Of a stretch of 64,000 bases of DNA, positions 27,798 to 41,422 are shown piece by piece. Source of the DNA: Vanilla planifolia (taxonomy: Eukaryota > Streptophyta > Magnoliopsida > Asparagales > Orchidaceae); assembly GCA_023846275.1 (NCBI GenBank), contig CM043868.1:18757755-18821754 (forward strand), written 5' to 3'. Positions within the stretch are counted from its first letter, which is position 1. Each line of letters opens with the position of its first letter. Both the position numbers and the translations under genes were made by a program. The notes beneath the pieces are model-generated. The model had not been told where the DNA came from and searched no databases. It saw nothing but the letters and a program-made list of their open reading frames with translations.

Positions 27798-28046
27798 TTC
27801 ATGGGAGCTAAACAAGGAAATGGGTTTAGACAGTTGCTAGACTTATTAGCAATTTAACCAGATTTTTTTTTTATTTTTTTTTAATTGCAATAAGCAGATA
27901 ACCCCTCATCATTCTAACATTTTACTGAGGTGAGCGCTTTTTGGGGCTTTTCGTTCGTGCCGCCCAGGAGCAACCCAAACGACTTGGGACACAGCGGAGC
28001 GAGCGTGGGAAGGACGACGGCGCGAAGAGAAGGTAGAGAGGAAGGT

Positions 28047-31000
28047 ATGCCACTCTACGATTGCTTGCTGCTTGCTAAGAACACAGTGAACAAGGAAGAA
28101 ATTATGGGTATGATGACGCGGTTGGGGAGGCGCGTGTTGCAGCGTAACGGAGTCATCACGGACATCAAATCTTTCGGCAAAGTTGAGCTGGGTTACGGCA
28201 TAAAGAAACTTGATGGTCGCCATTATCAGGTCTTCCATTTTCCTATTTCTGTGTTCTCTTTTGTTATCCAGGTCTACTATTGCCTGTTTTAAAGAATTTT
28301 GCCTAGGGATTGAGAGCTTTGGGATGATCCGTGCTTTATGGTTGGTTATGTGGAAATGAAGACTATTAATGATGGGAACTCGAGCTATTGTTTGTTGTCT
28401 AGTTTGATGAAAGCTGCAGTTGTTTCCTACAAATAGCCACGAAAATATCATAACGAACGAATTACGGTGAATTAAAATGCGGTGATTAAGTTTTGGCTTA
28501 GGACTACCTTTCTCAAGAACTCCAGTGAATAAATTTAGGTAATAAAGTGTTGCGTGAGGAGAGCTTTGGCTGATTATGTGGCAGAAATTGCAGGAACTAT
28601 TTTTCATTTTTCAATCAGATGAAACGAAATTTATGCCTGAAATTTGGCATCGAGAAATAATACCCATTATCCTGCAGCTGCATTCTTTTGTTGTCATTCA
28701 TGTAAAACTTGAAAAAAATGCTAATATCTGTGCTTGTTTAGTATTCTTTTTCTCGATCATAGGTTAGTTGAACTTGCTTAATATCATTAATGCATCTTTT
28801 GTTGGAAGTGCTAATGCTTAATTATTGATGATTCTGATTCTTGTTTCTTTCACTCAATCAAAAGAATCATTTTATCACATCAACAAATCATTAGAGCTTT
28901 AAATTTCAACCATAAAAGTTCACAAATGAAGGAATGCCTATCTACTTTTAGAAATATGTTTACGATTCAGTATGTCAAACATTATGTCTTGACTAGTAAT
29001 GACCTTTGAATGGATGAAAATGTGCATTTATGCTCATGAAAGCAGTGATATAATAGATTTCTTGTAAGACATGCTAACCACCACTGTCATGGTTCCAAAT
29101 ATTTGAATAAACAAACAAAATTTGCAGCTTTAATTACAGATTCTGCTAGTTGTTGGGTTTTTTCAGGTTTATAAGGTTAGTTTAATGTTTATTATGAAGA
29201 GGGGCAGAGAATAGTGGAGGGCAAACAGTTTCGTGATGTACTCAGGATTGAGCATATAGGAGCCACATGAAGGGAAAGAAAGTCTCTTTATAATAGGATG
29301 GAATGTCCACCTCCCAATAGCACATTTGAAAGAAAAAGAAAGTTCCTCACTTCTTAGGGTTTTTGACAAGATGATGGCCAAAACTCTCCATCATGATACA
29401 AGCCGCTAAGAAATCTTTTTAATGATTTCTTCTATTCATTTTCGTCTTCCCCCTCTTAGAAAGAGTTTTCTATTTGAATTTCTATAATTGCTAAGAAGTC
29501 CTTTTCATGATTTCTTTTATTCTACAGAATCTTATCTACTCTACTGGTCAACAAAAAGCTCATTGTCTTGAGTAAACTTGTTTGGTGTCATCATTTTAAA
29601 TGTTGTTTGATTGGCTTTTGCTACTTGCATTATAATTGGATGGGATTTTTTGTGCATCAATATGTAAAGTTGATTGTATATTTATTGGCTCTAATAATGT
29701 ACAAGAGTTGTGTTTTAAAGGTTTTTTTTATCATTTTGTGTAACTACAAGGATGCTGCTTGTTGGATTTGGGATTATTGATATAAAAAATGGTTAATATT
29801 GGAGGTTGGACTTCGTTAATAAATCTGCATAAACTCTAATTGTTGACAATATGTTTTCCTATCTTGAGTGATATTTTTGAAATAATAAGTTTCATAGAAT
29901 GTCATAGATCTACTTTAGTAGGATTTCTTAGAAGAACCCATTGATGTTTCATCTAATAAGAACATTGTATTATTCATATTTAGGCACATAGGTGCCCAAT
30001 CTAGAGGGAGAGAGAAAATGACAAAGGAATAAAGGCCACTTCAAGAGGAGTTAAAATGTCCAAGTCGTAATCTTAAAGAGAAAAGTAGTTCTTTGTTCTA
30101 ATATTGGAAAGAGAGTGGTATAGGTTCTTCTTTTGGAGAGTAGAGGAAAAATTTTTGAAGTATTTAAAGGAGTTAAGAGAAAAAGATGTGTTTGATCCAG
30201 CCCTTTGTTAGGGGTTGGAGATGTGAATTCAAATGTTTTGATTTTTTCATTGGAGTGGTTATCCTATAATAATGAGTTGTCTAAATAAAAAATTAATGGG
30301 TGTTAATAGTACAATTCACGAGCAAATATGTTTGTTGGAAGTTGGCTAGAGAGGGGCTAAAGGCATGTAGGCATAGGATGAAGTTGTAATGTAAAACTTT
30401 TGGAAGAAGTCTTATAAGATTGCTTTAATGGGGATGACAATAGACAAACAACTTAGATTAATGATGTCAAATTTGGTGTTAATAAGAAGAAATTACTAAT
30501 GCCTTTGTTGATCAGTTTTGAATTTATAGCTATACTTTGGTGTTAGTATGCAAATTTTATTGTGTTTGTTCTTATCTCTATGTTGTTCTTCTATCTTCAA
30601 TTGAGGGTTCTGGTTGGGTTGCTTATTTTGGTTTTAGGACATCTAGCCAACCATTATAGCATCTGGATCCATCATGGGTATGTCTTGCCAATTGGACCTT
30701 CATTATGAGCAACTGTCCTATTTAGCAACGTTCTTATACCTGTTGAAGCTAGTGGAATCTTATTGTACGTGAACCTGGGGTAAAAATTCCCATTCTAAAT
30801 AGCTGGTGATGGTTGAGAGCTTTCCTTATGAAAATATGCATCCTCTCTTGATTGTTTTTTTGTGTGTGAGTGAGTGCATTTATGCATACATATGTATCAC
30901 GAAAAATTGTTTGTTTCTGCATTGTTGTAAAAATATTATTATGGCTTGAATACCTTATATATAAGGATGTCAAATATTAGGAACGATAGAAAATCATGAC

Positions 31001-34000
31001 TTAAACTCTTCACGGAAAATTCTTGTTCAGGTCAAGGTGCATACGATTTGGCTGTAATTCAGCTTAACACGAATCAGGTTGCATGATCTTTGGTACAAAA
31101 TGTTGTTACAAAAACTACTCAAGTTTGGTTCTTTAAGATTGGCTCACATCGAATAATGTTTTTTTATCTATCTCTTTGGTTGACAAGCCAAAGTTTGCCT
31201 AAGCCCAGTCAAATGGGTCTCATTTCAATATTGTTTTTGTGCCTGGTTTAGGTTTGGGTCAGAATTGACAATTTTAGCAATTGGCTTGTTCGGTTTGATG
31301 CTTCTCTATGCCATCTCTTACATAAATCTAGTATCACACATAACAAAAATTTTTTAAGGTTTTTTGCATCTATAAGATAGAAAATGATTGAATTTTATAC
31401 AATCTGATACAAGAAATTACCATACAAAGTTTAAACTTGCTATTCCTTACACTAGTTATCAAAAAATTGAGTTTTGTTTTGTTAAGTCATCTTTGGTTAA
31501 ATTGTGAATTTTTCTTTCTTCTCACAATCGAATGCTCACTTACGGCTGGCATTGTATCCTTGGCACTAGCCATAAGGATTTAGTTTATGAATATTATCTC
31601 GGGATGTTTTAACTGATCATTAAGCTGTTATGAAATTCTGACCCTTTTCATTCACCCTGGTTTTGGCTGCGATGGTTTTAACCATTGCCTTCGATTAGTC
31701 TTAATAGTGAAAGTTTCTGTCAATTTTTTATTTGAGGATTTAATTCCTTACTTGACTTGAGAAAGAACTTTTGAGAAGGAAATGACTAGAATTGTATAGT
31801 AGAGTGAAAACAGTTGTCATTTGTTTTTCTTTTCATCAGCAATCACTGTCAATCTCTGTGTTGCAAGAAGGTAATGATTAGAATTGGTGAACAAAATAGA
31901 TGAAGGATAAAGAAATTAAATGTAGATTAAGTGGAAATGATTATGAGTTGTAGTGGAGAATGAGAATTAGAATTCATTTCCCATCTCCTACTTATTATTT
32001 TATTTGTTTTTTATGCCGACTGTTCTCCATTTTCCAATTTTCAAAGGCTAAGAAATATAGAACATGAGAATAAAAGAAAGAAGGATTTTAAGTGAATTGC
32101 ATTGCATTGCATTGGTTATGCAACTATGTTGGGGAGCTTTGCTTTTCTTGGTGGCCTTGTTGTATTACTTTATCCTAATTGAACTATATTTGGATTGATA
32201 TTACTTGTTAAGGGAGTTGCATCAAATAGGTGTCTGAGTTGAACCCAATATGTCTTATATAAATGCCTAATAACAAAAAAATTTAAGCGTATGAATAAAT
32301 GTCGCATTGATGGTATACAATGTCTCCAAGATTTTCCTCAACTCATAATTCGAGATTAAACGAAATCTCATATATGCTCAATAAATGTCTCTCTCAAGTG
32401 AGAATCTTATTTGAAATGTTCCTCATTCTCTCATTTGAACCTAAAATTTTTCAACTTAGTTGAGTGTCATGTTGAACATCAAGGATGTCAATGAATTCCA
32501 TCACATCTATATTGTGTGGATTATGTCAATTACTCTATTATGGAGATCAAACCATATCACTCAAAGAAATCTTATGGAGCTCTACAAAAATTTTGTTAAT
32601 ACTCTCAAGTATCATGCATAACAAAAATTACTTAATCACATAAAGGAGTCATGTGAATTCACTACAAGGTTTCTTAATCATAATGGGAAGAAGGCTAAAG
32701 ACTTATGAGAGTCGCCAACTATATGAATCATTTGATCTTAGTCAAGCCATTAACTATGATACTAGTTGTTAAGCGAATTGCACCATATCGGTTTTGTCAC
32801 CTTGTTAGCTCTGTCGAACCGCATCGACTCCATCTCCTTTGTTGGTCTTATCACATTACTTGATCACAATTGAACCATACATAGCTTTGATACCATTTGT
32901 TGAGAAAGCTACATTAGTTGGGGGCTCAAGTTTGACTTTCTCTCTTGTGAATATCCATTAGACCCAAAAGCTTATACCTATGGGTAAGGCTCACATTAGT
33001 TATATATCAATGCTCCAAAACATTATTCAACTTAAAGTATGAGATCAAGCTAAATCTCTTTAACACAACAAAGGAGAAAAGAATTAGATGATAAAGAGTT
33101 CTTAAAAACATTGTTTTCCATCTCCTATTTAACATTTATTTTTCTTTTGATAATCTATACTTTTCTATATTTTATAAGATTTAAAGGACAATGAAAATAA
33201 TGAATGAGAAGCAAAGAGCGAGGGAGAAGAAATTAGATAAGAATAAGTAAAATAAAGAGAATGAATCATGAATGATAATGAGAATAATATTAAAAAAATC
33301 TTAGTATCTTTTTTCTCCTACATATTGTTACTTTTTTTTATTATTTATCACTTTTCATCTCTTAATGTTCGATAGTAAAGAAAAATATCTAAATAAAAAT
33401 AGAAATAAGAAAATTAAAAAAATTAAATTAAAAGTAGATATAAATGAGAGGGTAAATCATGATGTATAACATGAAGTATATGTGAATCTTAGGTTTGGTT
33501 TGGCACAATTATTATTTAATCTTAAATTGTTTAATGAAAACAAGATTTGAAAAAATATTATTCTTAAGTGATATTAAAAAATTGTGTTTGATAACCTAAT
33601 GAAAAATAGATATTTTAAAAAATTTGACAAAACTCTTCTTTAAATTTTTAATTAGGAATATAAGTTTGAAAGACTATAATTTTATATTTCAAAAATAAAA
33701 AGTTTTTTAATTATTAAAATAATACAATGAAATGATAGTTTGGTGGAGTCATTATTTTGAAAATACATAGTGTTCGTTAACCTTTTCGGAATGACTTCAA
33801 ATAAATATTTTTGTGGGCAAAAACACTTTTTAAAATTGTGCCAATTATACATTTAAAATCATTGCTCTCGATTTCCCACCAAAGCAATGATGTATAGTCA
33901 TTGCAACTTTAACTGGTGGATAATCTTGAGAAGGGACAATTCTTTGAAACACTGTCAACAAAGGTTGATAATATTCTTTGTATTACGTGAGTATAAAGTT

Positions 34001-35397
34001 CGCCCCTTTGGTTATCACATTTGTTTTGTTTAAATGTGGCATCTTACAAATTCATGTTGTGCACTACGATTTTAAAAGCTTCATCTAATGACAGCGTAAT
34101 GGTTTCCCTTCTAGTGCTAAAAAAGTTCCTTCCAAGTATTTGTTAGGTGGTCAGCTGTCACTCGTGAAGTGTTCATTGAGTCACCACTAGGGACTTTTTT
34201 TTTTGTGTATGTGTCATCATAGAAGGACATATTCTGCACTATCCTTCTGAAAGATTCTTGCTTCTCACAAGTAATTTTTAGATTGTGCAATATCAATTGT
34301 GCTGTTCATTCAATGTTTGGTGATTCATTATACAGAAACCAAAGTTGAAATGACTATAGTAGTTTGCTACATCTGTAGACCGTTGTTTCTTATTTAAAGT
34401 GGGTTTTATAATAAAAGGATGACTGTAAAGCATGAAGCAATTGTCGTCCCGAGAATATGTTATCTATTGCATACGATAAAAGTTGTTTCACAGAGCACTG
34501 CTCGTTATTGTGGAAGGATCCGGCGGTGACTTTTTTTTTTTTTTTGCTTGGTGTTACTTGCTAGAAAAGCTCTTTTTTGTGGCTTTATCTGTTTATCTGA
34601 ACTTCCTATGTCCAAAACTGACCTGGAGAAGTTTATAACTAAAGCAATATTATAGCTTTCTATGCTTGCTGTTCATTTTAATTTGGTTAGTTATCCTTAA
34701 CAACGATGTTGCTGTTGTCTTATTGTTCTTTGCAGAGGAAAGCAGATAGGTCTAGTGGGATAATTTTGCTTAATTATAACATATTTATTGATTTGTACTA
34801 CTCTCTGCAAAATCTAATTTTTTTTGTGCTATTTTTTGTGCTACTTTCTGTTTCTCTACTTATGCCATGTTTTACCTTTTTTTTTTGTTTATTTTGCTTT
34901 TGCATGTTTTGTTTTTGTTCTCCTTTCACTTCAATAAAAATTTTTAGACCGAGGAAGTGCCATGTTTTTTCAAACAAGTTGTATTATCCTACTCCTATGG
35001 ATGTTAAAAGAACTGCAGTGTTTTCTTCTCTAAATGGGAAAAAGATAAACAAGACAGAGATGACCAACATTAACTTATATTATTTTAGCTCTGGTATGAA
35101 ACATGCTGTTACTTTAACAGCTTGCTTTTATTTGCTCAGGGTCACCTCATGCAGATGACCATGATGGTGCCTCCGTCCTTTCCCAAGGATCTACAAATCC
35201 TAAACAACGAGGATCGCCTACTTCGGTGGCTTGTCGTTAAGCACCGGAAAACAGTTTATGGATTGGATTCCATGAATGAAGATGATGGAAAGGATGAGTT
35301 GAATTTGTTTCGAACTGGCAGCTCAAAGAGCAGAGAGGACTTGGATGACAATGAAGAGGATGAGGATGACGACGAAGAGGAATATGAACAAGAATGA
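28047..35397 (+). CDS. bacterial-type ribosomal protein bS6, mitochondrial form (2 exons)
   Basis: Exon 1 is 28047-28229 (61 residues, MPLYDCLLLAKNTVNKEEIM...). Exon 2 is 35140-35397 (85 residues plus stop, GHLMQMTMMVPPSF...). They join in frame (HYQ/GHL) at GT..AG borders for 146 residues. The bS6 fold is seen from the first strand PLYDCLLL, through VLQRNGVITDIKSFG and GYGIKKLDGRHYQ, to EDRLLRWLVVKHR. This protein binds bS18 and 16S-type rRNA on the platform of the small ribosomal subunit. The short form without an evident cleavable transit peptide matches the plant mitochondrial bS6; plastid bS6 is longer. The ATG at 28047 is the first in frame, since the open frame upstream has only a GTG at 27930. 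After about residue 109 the tail is highly acidic (DDNEEDEDDDEEEYEQE). Confidence 0.93.
28230..35139 (+). other. 6.9 kb single intron of bS6m
   Basis: The donor is at 28230 (GTCTTC) and the acceptor AG at 35138-35139 (TTTGCTCAGG). The first 1 kb and last 1.5 kb are T-rich ordinary intron sequence. The middle (32.1-33.1 kb) holds two diverged LTR-end-like fragments, listed separately. No additional coding exon is needed, because the two exons already make a complete bS6. Confidence 0.8.
32180..33060. repeat. two related LTR-end-like fragments in the bS6m intron
   Basis: The segments at about 32165-32375 and 32850-33060 align loosely in the same order: a GATATTA or GATACCA word, TTGTTAAG/TTGTTGAG, GTTGCATC/GCTACATT, then CTCAACTC..GAGATTAAACGAAATCTC against TTCAACTT..GAGATCAAGCTAAATCTC. 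GATACCA (32889-32895) inside CTTTGATACCA is the complement of an initiator-Met-tRNA primer site, and TG follows shortly. This fits ends of minus-oriented LTR elements, much decayed. Confidence 0.5.
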
Positions 35398-36610
35398 TGC
35401 ATGTGTGTAACTTTGGGTTATATTGTTTGAGCTCCAAGGCTTAGGGTTTAACGAATGGTTTTTGGTTTTTGTAATGCTGAAAACGTATAATTGATGAAAT
35501 CCTTATTTGTCCAGGGTTTTCGTTTTGATAGCACAGGCTGCCTGCCACGCTGCTCCTTTTTCTATGAGATAACAAGTTTGATTTCTTTATTGTTTATTTG
35601 ACCTGTTTGCTTTTGTTATTGTTTCATATTTAAGTATAGTTTGATAATTTTTTGTAAAAGCATGTTTTGAAATAGAATGCTGTTTCATAGAGAAAGAGTA
35701 TTTTTGTTTTTTTTAATATTAATTAATATATAATAATGAATATATATGTTTTTAATTGTATTTAATAATAGTTTTTAAATAAATTATTGATCAATTAATC
35801 GAATATTTAATAATTAGTGTTAAATCAATACTTACATTATGTTTGATATATTGTTTTTAAGTTTAATTTTTTTAATGAAAGTATTTGTAGAAATATAATT
35901 AGATGTTTATCCAACTATGTGTCAAAATATATTTTTTAGTTGTTAAGTAAATAACTAATATGAGAAAAATAAAAGATAATTTTGTTTTCTTAAATATATT
36001 TAAAATATATTTTATTAAAAAATTAAAGAATATTATAATTGTTTTATAATATCATTTAATTTGTTAAGTGTTTATTGATAAATGTTTTTAAATACATACA
36101 TTTTTTTTGACTTTTACTTTAAATGTATATTTTTATCATGTGGCTAATGTATGCACTCTAATTTTATTGATTTATTAATGAATGTATTAAATGTTTGCAC
36201 ATAAAGTCATGTAATCATAAATGAATAACCAAAGAAGATATTTCTGTTTATGGTGGTATAATTATAAACATAACTTTGGTTTTCAAATTTTTGGCATTCT
36301 TAAGACATAAATAAGTAGAAGAAAAGATGTTCCTTTTACATTTCACTTTATTAACATGGAATATTATAATTGGGCTAGAGGATAAAGCGATCAATAAAAT
36401 CTCTTACAGGGGTAGCCCCCACCCTCTTCCCTCCATAATTAAGAGTAGCCTTCCCTCCTCTCCCTTACGAGCCTCTCATGCACCCCATCACGAAGCTTCT
36501 CCAATGTGGATTCATCCATCCTTTGCATCTTAGATATCTTAACCATGTTCATTAGCCCGTTAAACAGGTAAAGAACACTCCCACAAAAAGCTCATTCAAA
36601 TCTACATTTT
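35398..36610. other. 3' flank of bS6m and AT-rich spacer
   Basis: The first 200 bases probably contain the bS6m 3' untranslated region. The rest to about 36400 is A/T tracts. A short GC-richer piece at about 36405-36530 (CCCTCTTCCCTCC...) may belong to the copia LTR region that follows. No gene was seen. Confidence 0.45.
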
Positions 36611-36976
36611 TTCATTTGCGAGTTAAGAGTTCACAAACTTCATACGAACCTAAGAAATTTCACGTCATTATAAATACTTGTTGTTGATGTCGTCTTGAAT
36701 TCATTTGTGCTAGAGGACTGTTTAGTCGAATCCTCTAACTTATGCATCTTAACGTTTTGCCTTAAACCTGTCTATATATATGCTATGTTAACTTAGGGTA
36801 TTGGTAGCGATTTTAAGATAGTTTTCTTTCTTTTTTTTAATTCTATTGTAACCTTTAATTATAATAAATTTCTTTGCTCGTGCTTTCACATGATTTTTCT
36901 CATTTTAATTTTTCACATAAATTTTTGTTTCATTTATTTTGATTTGTTGTGATTTGATCTGATTTACATAATAAAT

Positions 36977-36988
36977 TGGTATCAGAGC
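36977..36988 (+). other. primer binding site of the plus-strand copia copy
   Basis: TGGTATCAGAGC matches the initiator-methionine tRNA 3' end and is the classic primer binding site of plant Ty1/copia elements. It sits about 96 bases before the first gag ATG (37073) and so marks the end of the 5' LTR region and the strand of the element. Confidence 0.9.
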
Positions 36989-37072
36989 GATGTTCTTCTA
37001 TTTTCAGATTTTTGTGAATGAAAACCATGAAATACAAAATTAGGAAGTTAGGTGAAGCACAAAGTTTGCACT

Positions 37073-40000
37073 ATGGCAAGTCAAGATGTGATGCGATCAA
37101 TTCCTGTGCAGTTAGATCTGGAAGATGCCCTTCTCGAAATGGAGAAGATGTCTTCAACGCTAATGGCAAATGAGAAAGATAGGAAAGACTAGAAAGCAAA
37201 AATCTAAATTCAATTACTCTTGTAGAATGAGATTCTACTGGATTGCCTGAAGAAAGAGACAACTACAACTCTATGGCTTAGATTGGAGACTCTTTTTATG
37301 ATAAAGAGTTTATTAAATAAACTCCTAAAGCAGCATTTGTGCATGTACCATTTCATTGAAGGTAAAGATATCAAGTCTCATTTGGATGAGTTCAAAAGAA
37401 TTATTACAGATCTAGAGATACTTGAAATTAAGTATGATAATGAAGATCTTGCTCTACTTTTATTGTATTCTCTATCATCCTCTTACACTAATTTGTGGGG
37501 CTCAATACTGTATAACTGAGATTCAATTTCACTTGAGGATGTTTCACAGGTCTTGTTATAAAAAACAATACTTAACAAAGATCCGTCAATTTTTGAATTG
37601 CAAGGAGAAAGTTTGATTATTAGAGGACAATCAAAATAGAGAGATTTTTTTGATGAAAAGTAGATAGGAAGATTAAAGTCCAAATATATAAATTTGATTT
37701 GCAACTACTACAAAAAAGTGACATAAAAAACATACTATTTTAAACTAAAGAGAACAAAAATTTAAGAAAGGTGATCACAAGTTTAAGAAAATCAAGAGAG
37801 GCCAACATAGTTAGTGAGGATAAATATATCAAAAGATATCATGCTTATATCAAATTCAAGAAAATTCTCAAGATTAAAATAGATTTTAGATTCAGCTTGT
37901 TTTCTCACATGCCACTGAATAGTAATTGGTTTACCACCTATGAGCCTATTACAAATGTAGTTTGTGCTTATGGGCAATGATGTATCATATAGGATTACTG
38001 GCATTAGAACTGTCAAGATCAAGAAGTTTGATGGATTTGTTCTCACACTTGGTGAGGACAGGCACATTTCAAACCTAAAAAAATCTTATTTCTATTAGCA
38101 CACTTGATAATAAAGATTATAGATACGTTGGAGAAAGTGAAGCCATCAGAGTCGTTCATAATTCTTTGGTGATAATGAAAAGAAAGAAGGCTAAAAGTAG
38201 GTTATATACTTTTGAATGATCTATTGTAATAGGAGTAATAACAGTATCACCCATTTTAGATTCTAATATTATAAGGCCATAATATATGTGTCAGGGACAC
38301 ATTAGTGAGAGAGGTCTGATTGAACTAAGCAAAAGAGATCTCTTATTTGAAGATACGACACGAAGTGAGAGTTTTGTGAATAATGTATTACAGGTAAACA
38401 TAAAAGAGCAGCTTTAAGTCCTAAATAACATAGAACCAAAGAGACCTTAGATCATATTCATTTAGATTTATGGGGTCTATCTCAACAACTATCTAAGGTC
38501 AATTTTAGATACATATTGACTTTCATTGATGATTACTCTAGGAAGGTATGAGCTTTTCTTTTGAAAGAAAAATCAATTATTTTTTAAAATTGTGTCACTA
38601 GAAGTCACTTATTAAGAAGTAAATAAGAAAAGTCATAAAGTGTTTTTGATCTGATAATGTATTTGAATTTTGCTATAATGAATTCTATAAAAAAAAGAAT
38701 ACATAGTTAGGCACAGAACTTATGTAGGAACTCCTCAATAAAAGGGTATCTCTAAGAGATATAATCGAACCATTCAAGAGGGCAAGATGCATTTTGTTTA
38801 TTATAGATCTTTTAAAGTTATTTTGGGTAAAAGTATGTTCCACAGGTTGTCATCTAATCAGTATTTTACTTCATACAACCCTAAACATGAAGATGCATAA
38901 ATAGAATTAGTTAGATAAACTTTTTGATTATTCTTAATTAAAAGTTTTTTGTTGTATTGTTTACTTCCATTATAGAGAAGGGAAATTGGACCCCTAGGTT
39001 CAAGAAATGTGTCTTTCTTGGTTATACTCTAAAAGGTGGAACAAAAAGTTATAGATTTTTGTATCTTTTTGAATCAACATTGATACTCAATAGAGATATT
39101 GTGTTTGATGAATGATCTACTTTAAATGCTTCTAAATAATCTTCTAATGTTTGTGATAATGCTGTCCATAATAGTCTAGATGATGTAAAAATTAAGAATT
39201 ATTCAGATTACTTATAAGAAGATAAATAGATCATTAAAGATGATCAGGTCCCACAAAAAAGACAATCATAAAGGATCAAAAGAAATTAAGAAAGAAGAGC
39301 GATTAGACCTTTAAAGAGATATGCAATGGTTGATTTGGTTGCATACGTTTTGTTTGTGGCTTAAGACATGAGTTTGAGTAATGAGCTTTACACTTACTCA
39401 ATGTCAACTACTTGTGAAAAGTCAATAGATTGATTGTTGGCTATGAAAAAAGAGATAAAATATTTATATAATAACAAAACTTAGGATTTTACAAAGCTTC
39501 TATTTAGTAAGAAAACCATTAAATGCAAGTGTTCAAGAAAAAGTCTAGTACTTTAAGTATTAAGGAAGACATATTCAAGGCCAGACTTATAGCTAAATGA
39601 TATAATTAAGTTAAAGGTATTAATTTTATTGATATCTTTGCACCTATGATGAAGCACATATCTATTAAAATTTTTCTTGATTTAATTACTATGAATGATA
39701 TAGAGTTGAAACAACTAGGTGTTAAGACTATTTTTTTACATGAAAACCTAAAAAAAACTATATACATGAGGCAACTTGAAAGTTTTGTTTGTGAAGATAA
39801 AGATGACTATGTGTGCAGATTAAAGAAATATCTATATGGCTTGAAATAATCTTCTAGATAGTAATACAAAAGATTTCATTCTTTCATGCTATCTCATTAA
39901 TTTTATAAGGGCAATTTGGATGGATCTTTCTTGTAATAAGTACTCTATGTGGATGATACATGTATTACAATAAAGACCAAGACTCATATAAAGAGTTTAA

Positions 40001-40250
40001 AAGGACTTTTTAGATAATAGTTTGATATGAAAAACTTTAAAAAGTAGGAATGATACATAGGATGGAGATCATAAGAGATATGAAGAAAAATAGACTTCTT
40101 TTATCTCAAAATGACTACATTAGGAAGATATTTCAAATATTCATGATGAAAGAAGCTAGATCTATTTCTATATATTTGACCACTCATTTTAAGTTGTCCA
40201 AAAATCTATGTCCAAACACTAATGAAGAGACAAAATATATGTAGTATATT
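37073..40250 (+). pseudogene. copia gag-pol remnant, plus strand
   Basis: From ATG 37073 (MASQDVMRSI) a gag reads IKSHLDEFKRIITDLEILE and EDLALLLLYSLSSSYTNLW (37283-37519). A protease-side piece lies near 37910-37980 (SNWFTTYEPITN). A pre-integrase piece lies at about 38300-38400. The integrase core is at about 38447-38570, with IHLDLWG and TFIDDYSRKV. RT pieces lie at 39646-39849 (LGVKTIFLHENLKKTIYMRQ, CRLKKYLYGLK) and YVDD at 39946-39957. An RT/RNase H connection lies at 40050-40244 (MEIIRDMKKNRLLLSQNDYI, HFKLSKNLCPNTNEETKYM). The order is gag-protease-integrase-RT, as in copia. In-frame stops and shifts occur throughout. Confidence 0.85.
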
Positions 40251-40259
40251 TCTTATATA

Positions 40260-40746
40260 AATTTGATACAAGTATGATATCTCCAACATATTTTTTCTCA
40301 CTAACTATATTATCTTCTCTTGATTTCTTAGATCTATTATCATATTTCTCAAATTATTCTTTTATCTTTAATTTAAAATAGACTATTTTTTGTGAAAATT
40401 CTTCTTGTAGTAGTTACAATTCAAATTTTTGTGTCTAGTCTTCAATTTTTCTTTTTGTTTTATATTAAAAAATCTCTCTACATCATCCTCTAACAATTAG
40501 ATTTTCTCTTTATAATTTAGAAGTTGACAAATCTTTGTTAAGCATTATTTTTTACAACAAAGCTCGTGAAACGTCTTCAAGCAAAATCAAATCTCATCCA
40601 TACAAAAGGTCCCTTAAATTGGTGTAAGAGGATGGCAAATAACACAATAAAAGTAGAGCAAGGTCTTCATCATCATATTTAACTTTAAGCATATCTAAAT
40701 CTATAATAATTCTCTTAAACTTATCTAAATGAGGCTTGATATCTTT
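40260..40746 (-). pseudogene. second copia gag fragment, minus strand
   Basis: Minus-strand reading from 40746 gives KDIKPHLDKFKRIIIDLD and DDEDLALLLLCYLPSSYT, the same gag as the plus copy near 37370-37490. Further down (40520-40290) it matches the minus-strand gag end at about 43190-42970. It abuts an RT fragment on its 5' side (40746-40780) and the plus-strand copy on its other side (about 40250), so both ends are recombination joints rather than element ends. Confidence 0.75.
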
Positions 40747-41422
40747 ACTGTAATAACAATATCATCTATATAGAGCACCAAGTATAGGAAAGATTTATAT
40801 ATAAGTTTCTTCAGTATACATAACTATCAAAATTATTCTTATAAAATTGATAAGATAGTATGAAAGAATCAAACTTTTTGTATCATTGTCTAAGAGATAA
40901 TTTCAAGTCATATAGAAACTTCTTTAATCTGTATACATAGTCTTCTTTATCTTTACAAATAAAATCTTTAGATTACTCTATGTATATCTTTTCTTTTAAG
41001 TTTTTATATAAAAAAATAATCTTGACATCTAGTTACTCCAACTCTAAATTATTCATAGCAATTAAGCTAAGTAAAATTCTAATGGAGGTATGTGTTTATC
41101 ATAGATGCAAAAATATCAATAAAATCAATATTTTTAATCTGGTTATATCCCTTGGCTATAGGCCTGGCCTTAAACTTATCTATCTCAACACCTAGAGTAT
41201 CAAATTTTTTTTTTGAACACCCACTTACATTTAATGGCTTTCTTATAGACTAAAAACTTTATTAAATCCTAAGTTTGTTCTTATGTAAGGACTTAATCAC
41301 TTCTTGTATAGCCAACAATCAATCTCTTGAGTTGTCATAAATAGTTGCCTTTAAATAAGTGTAAAGCTCACTACTTAAACTTATGTCTTGAGCCGTAGGT
41401 AAAGTGTATGCAACCAAATTAG

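Noticed and set aside
27909..28607. Long minus-strand open frame (232 codons) over bS6m exon 1
   Set aside because: The plus strand encodes a clear bS6 N-terminus there, and the antisense frame has no domain and low-complexity basic text.
34706..35158. Open plus-strand frame of 150 codons before bS6m exon 2
   Set aside because: It is intron sequence rich in T runs (Phe/Leu/Cys-rich translation) and runs into exon 2 in a different frame. No ATG-led homologue is recognised.
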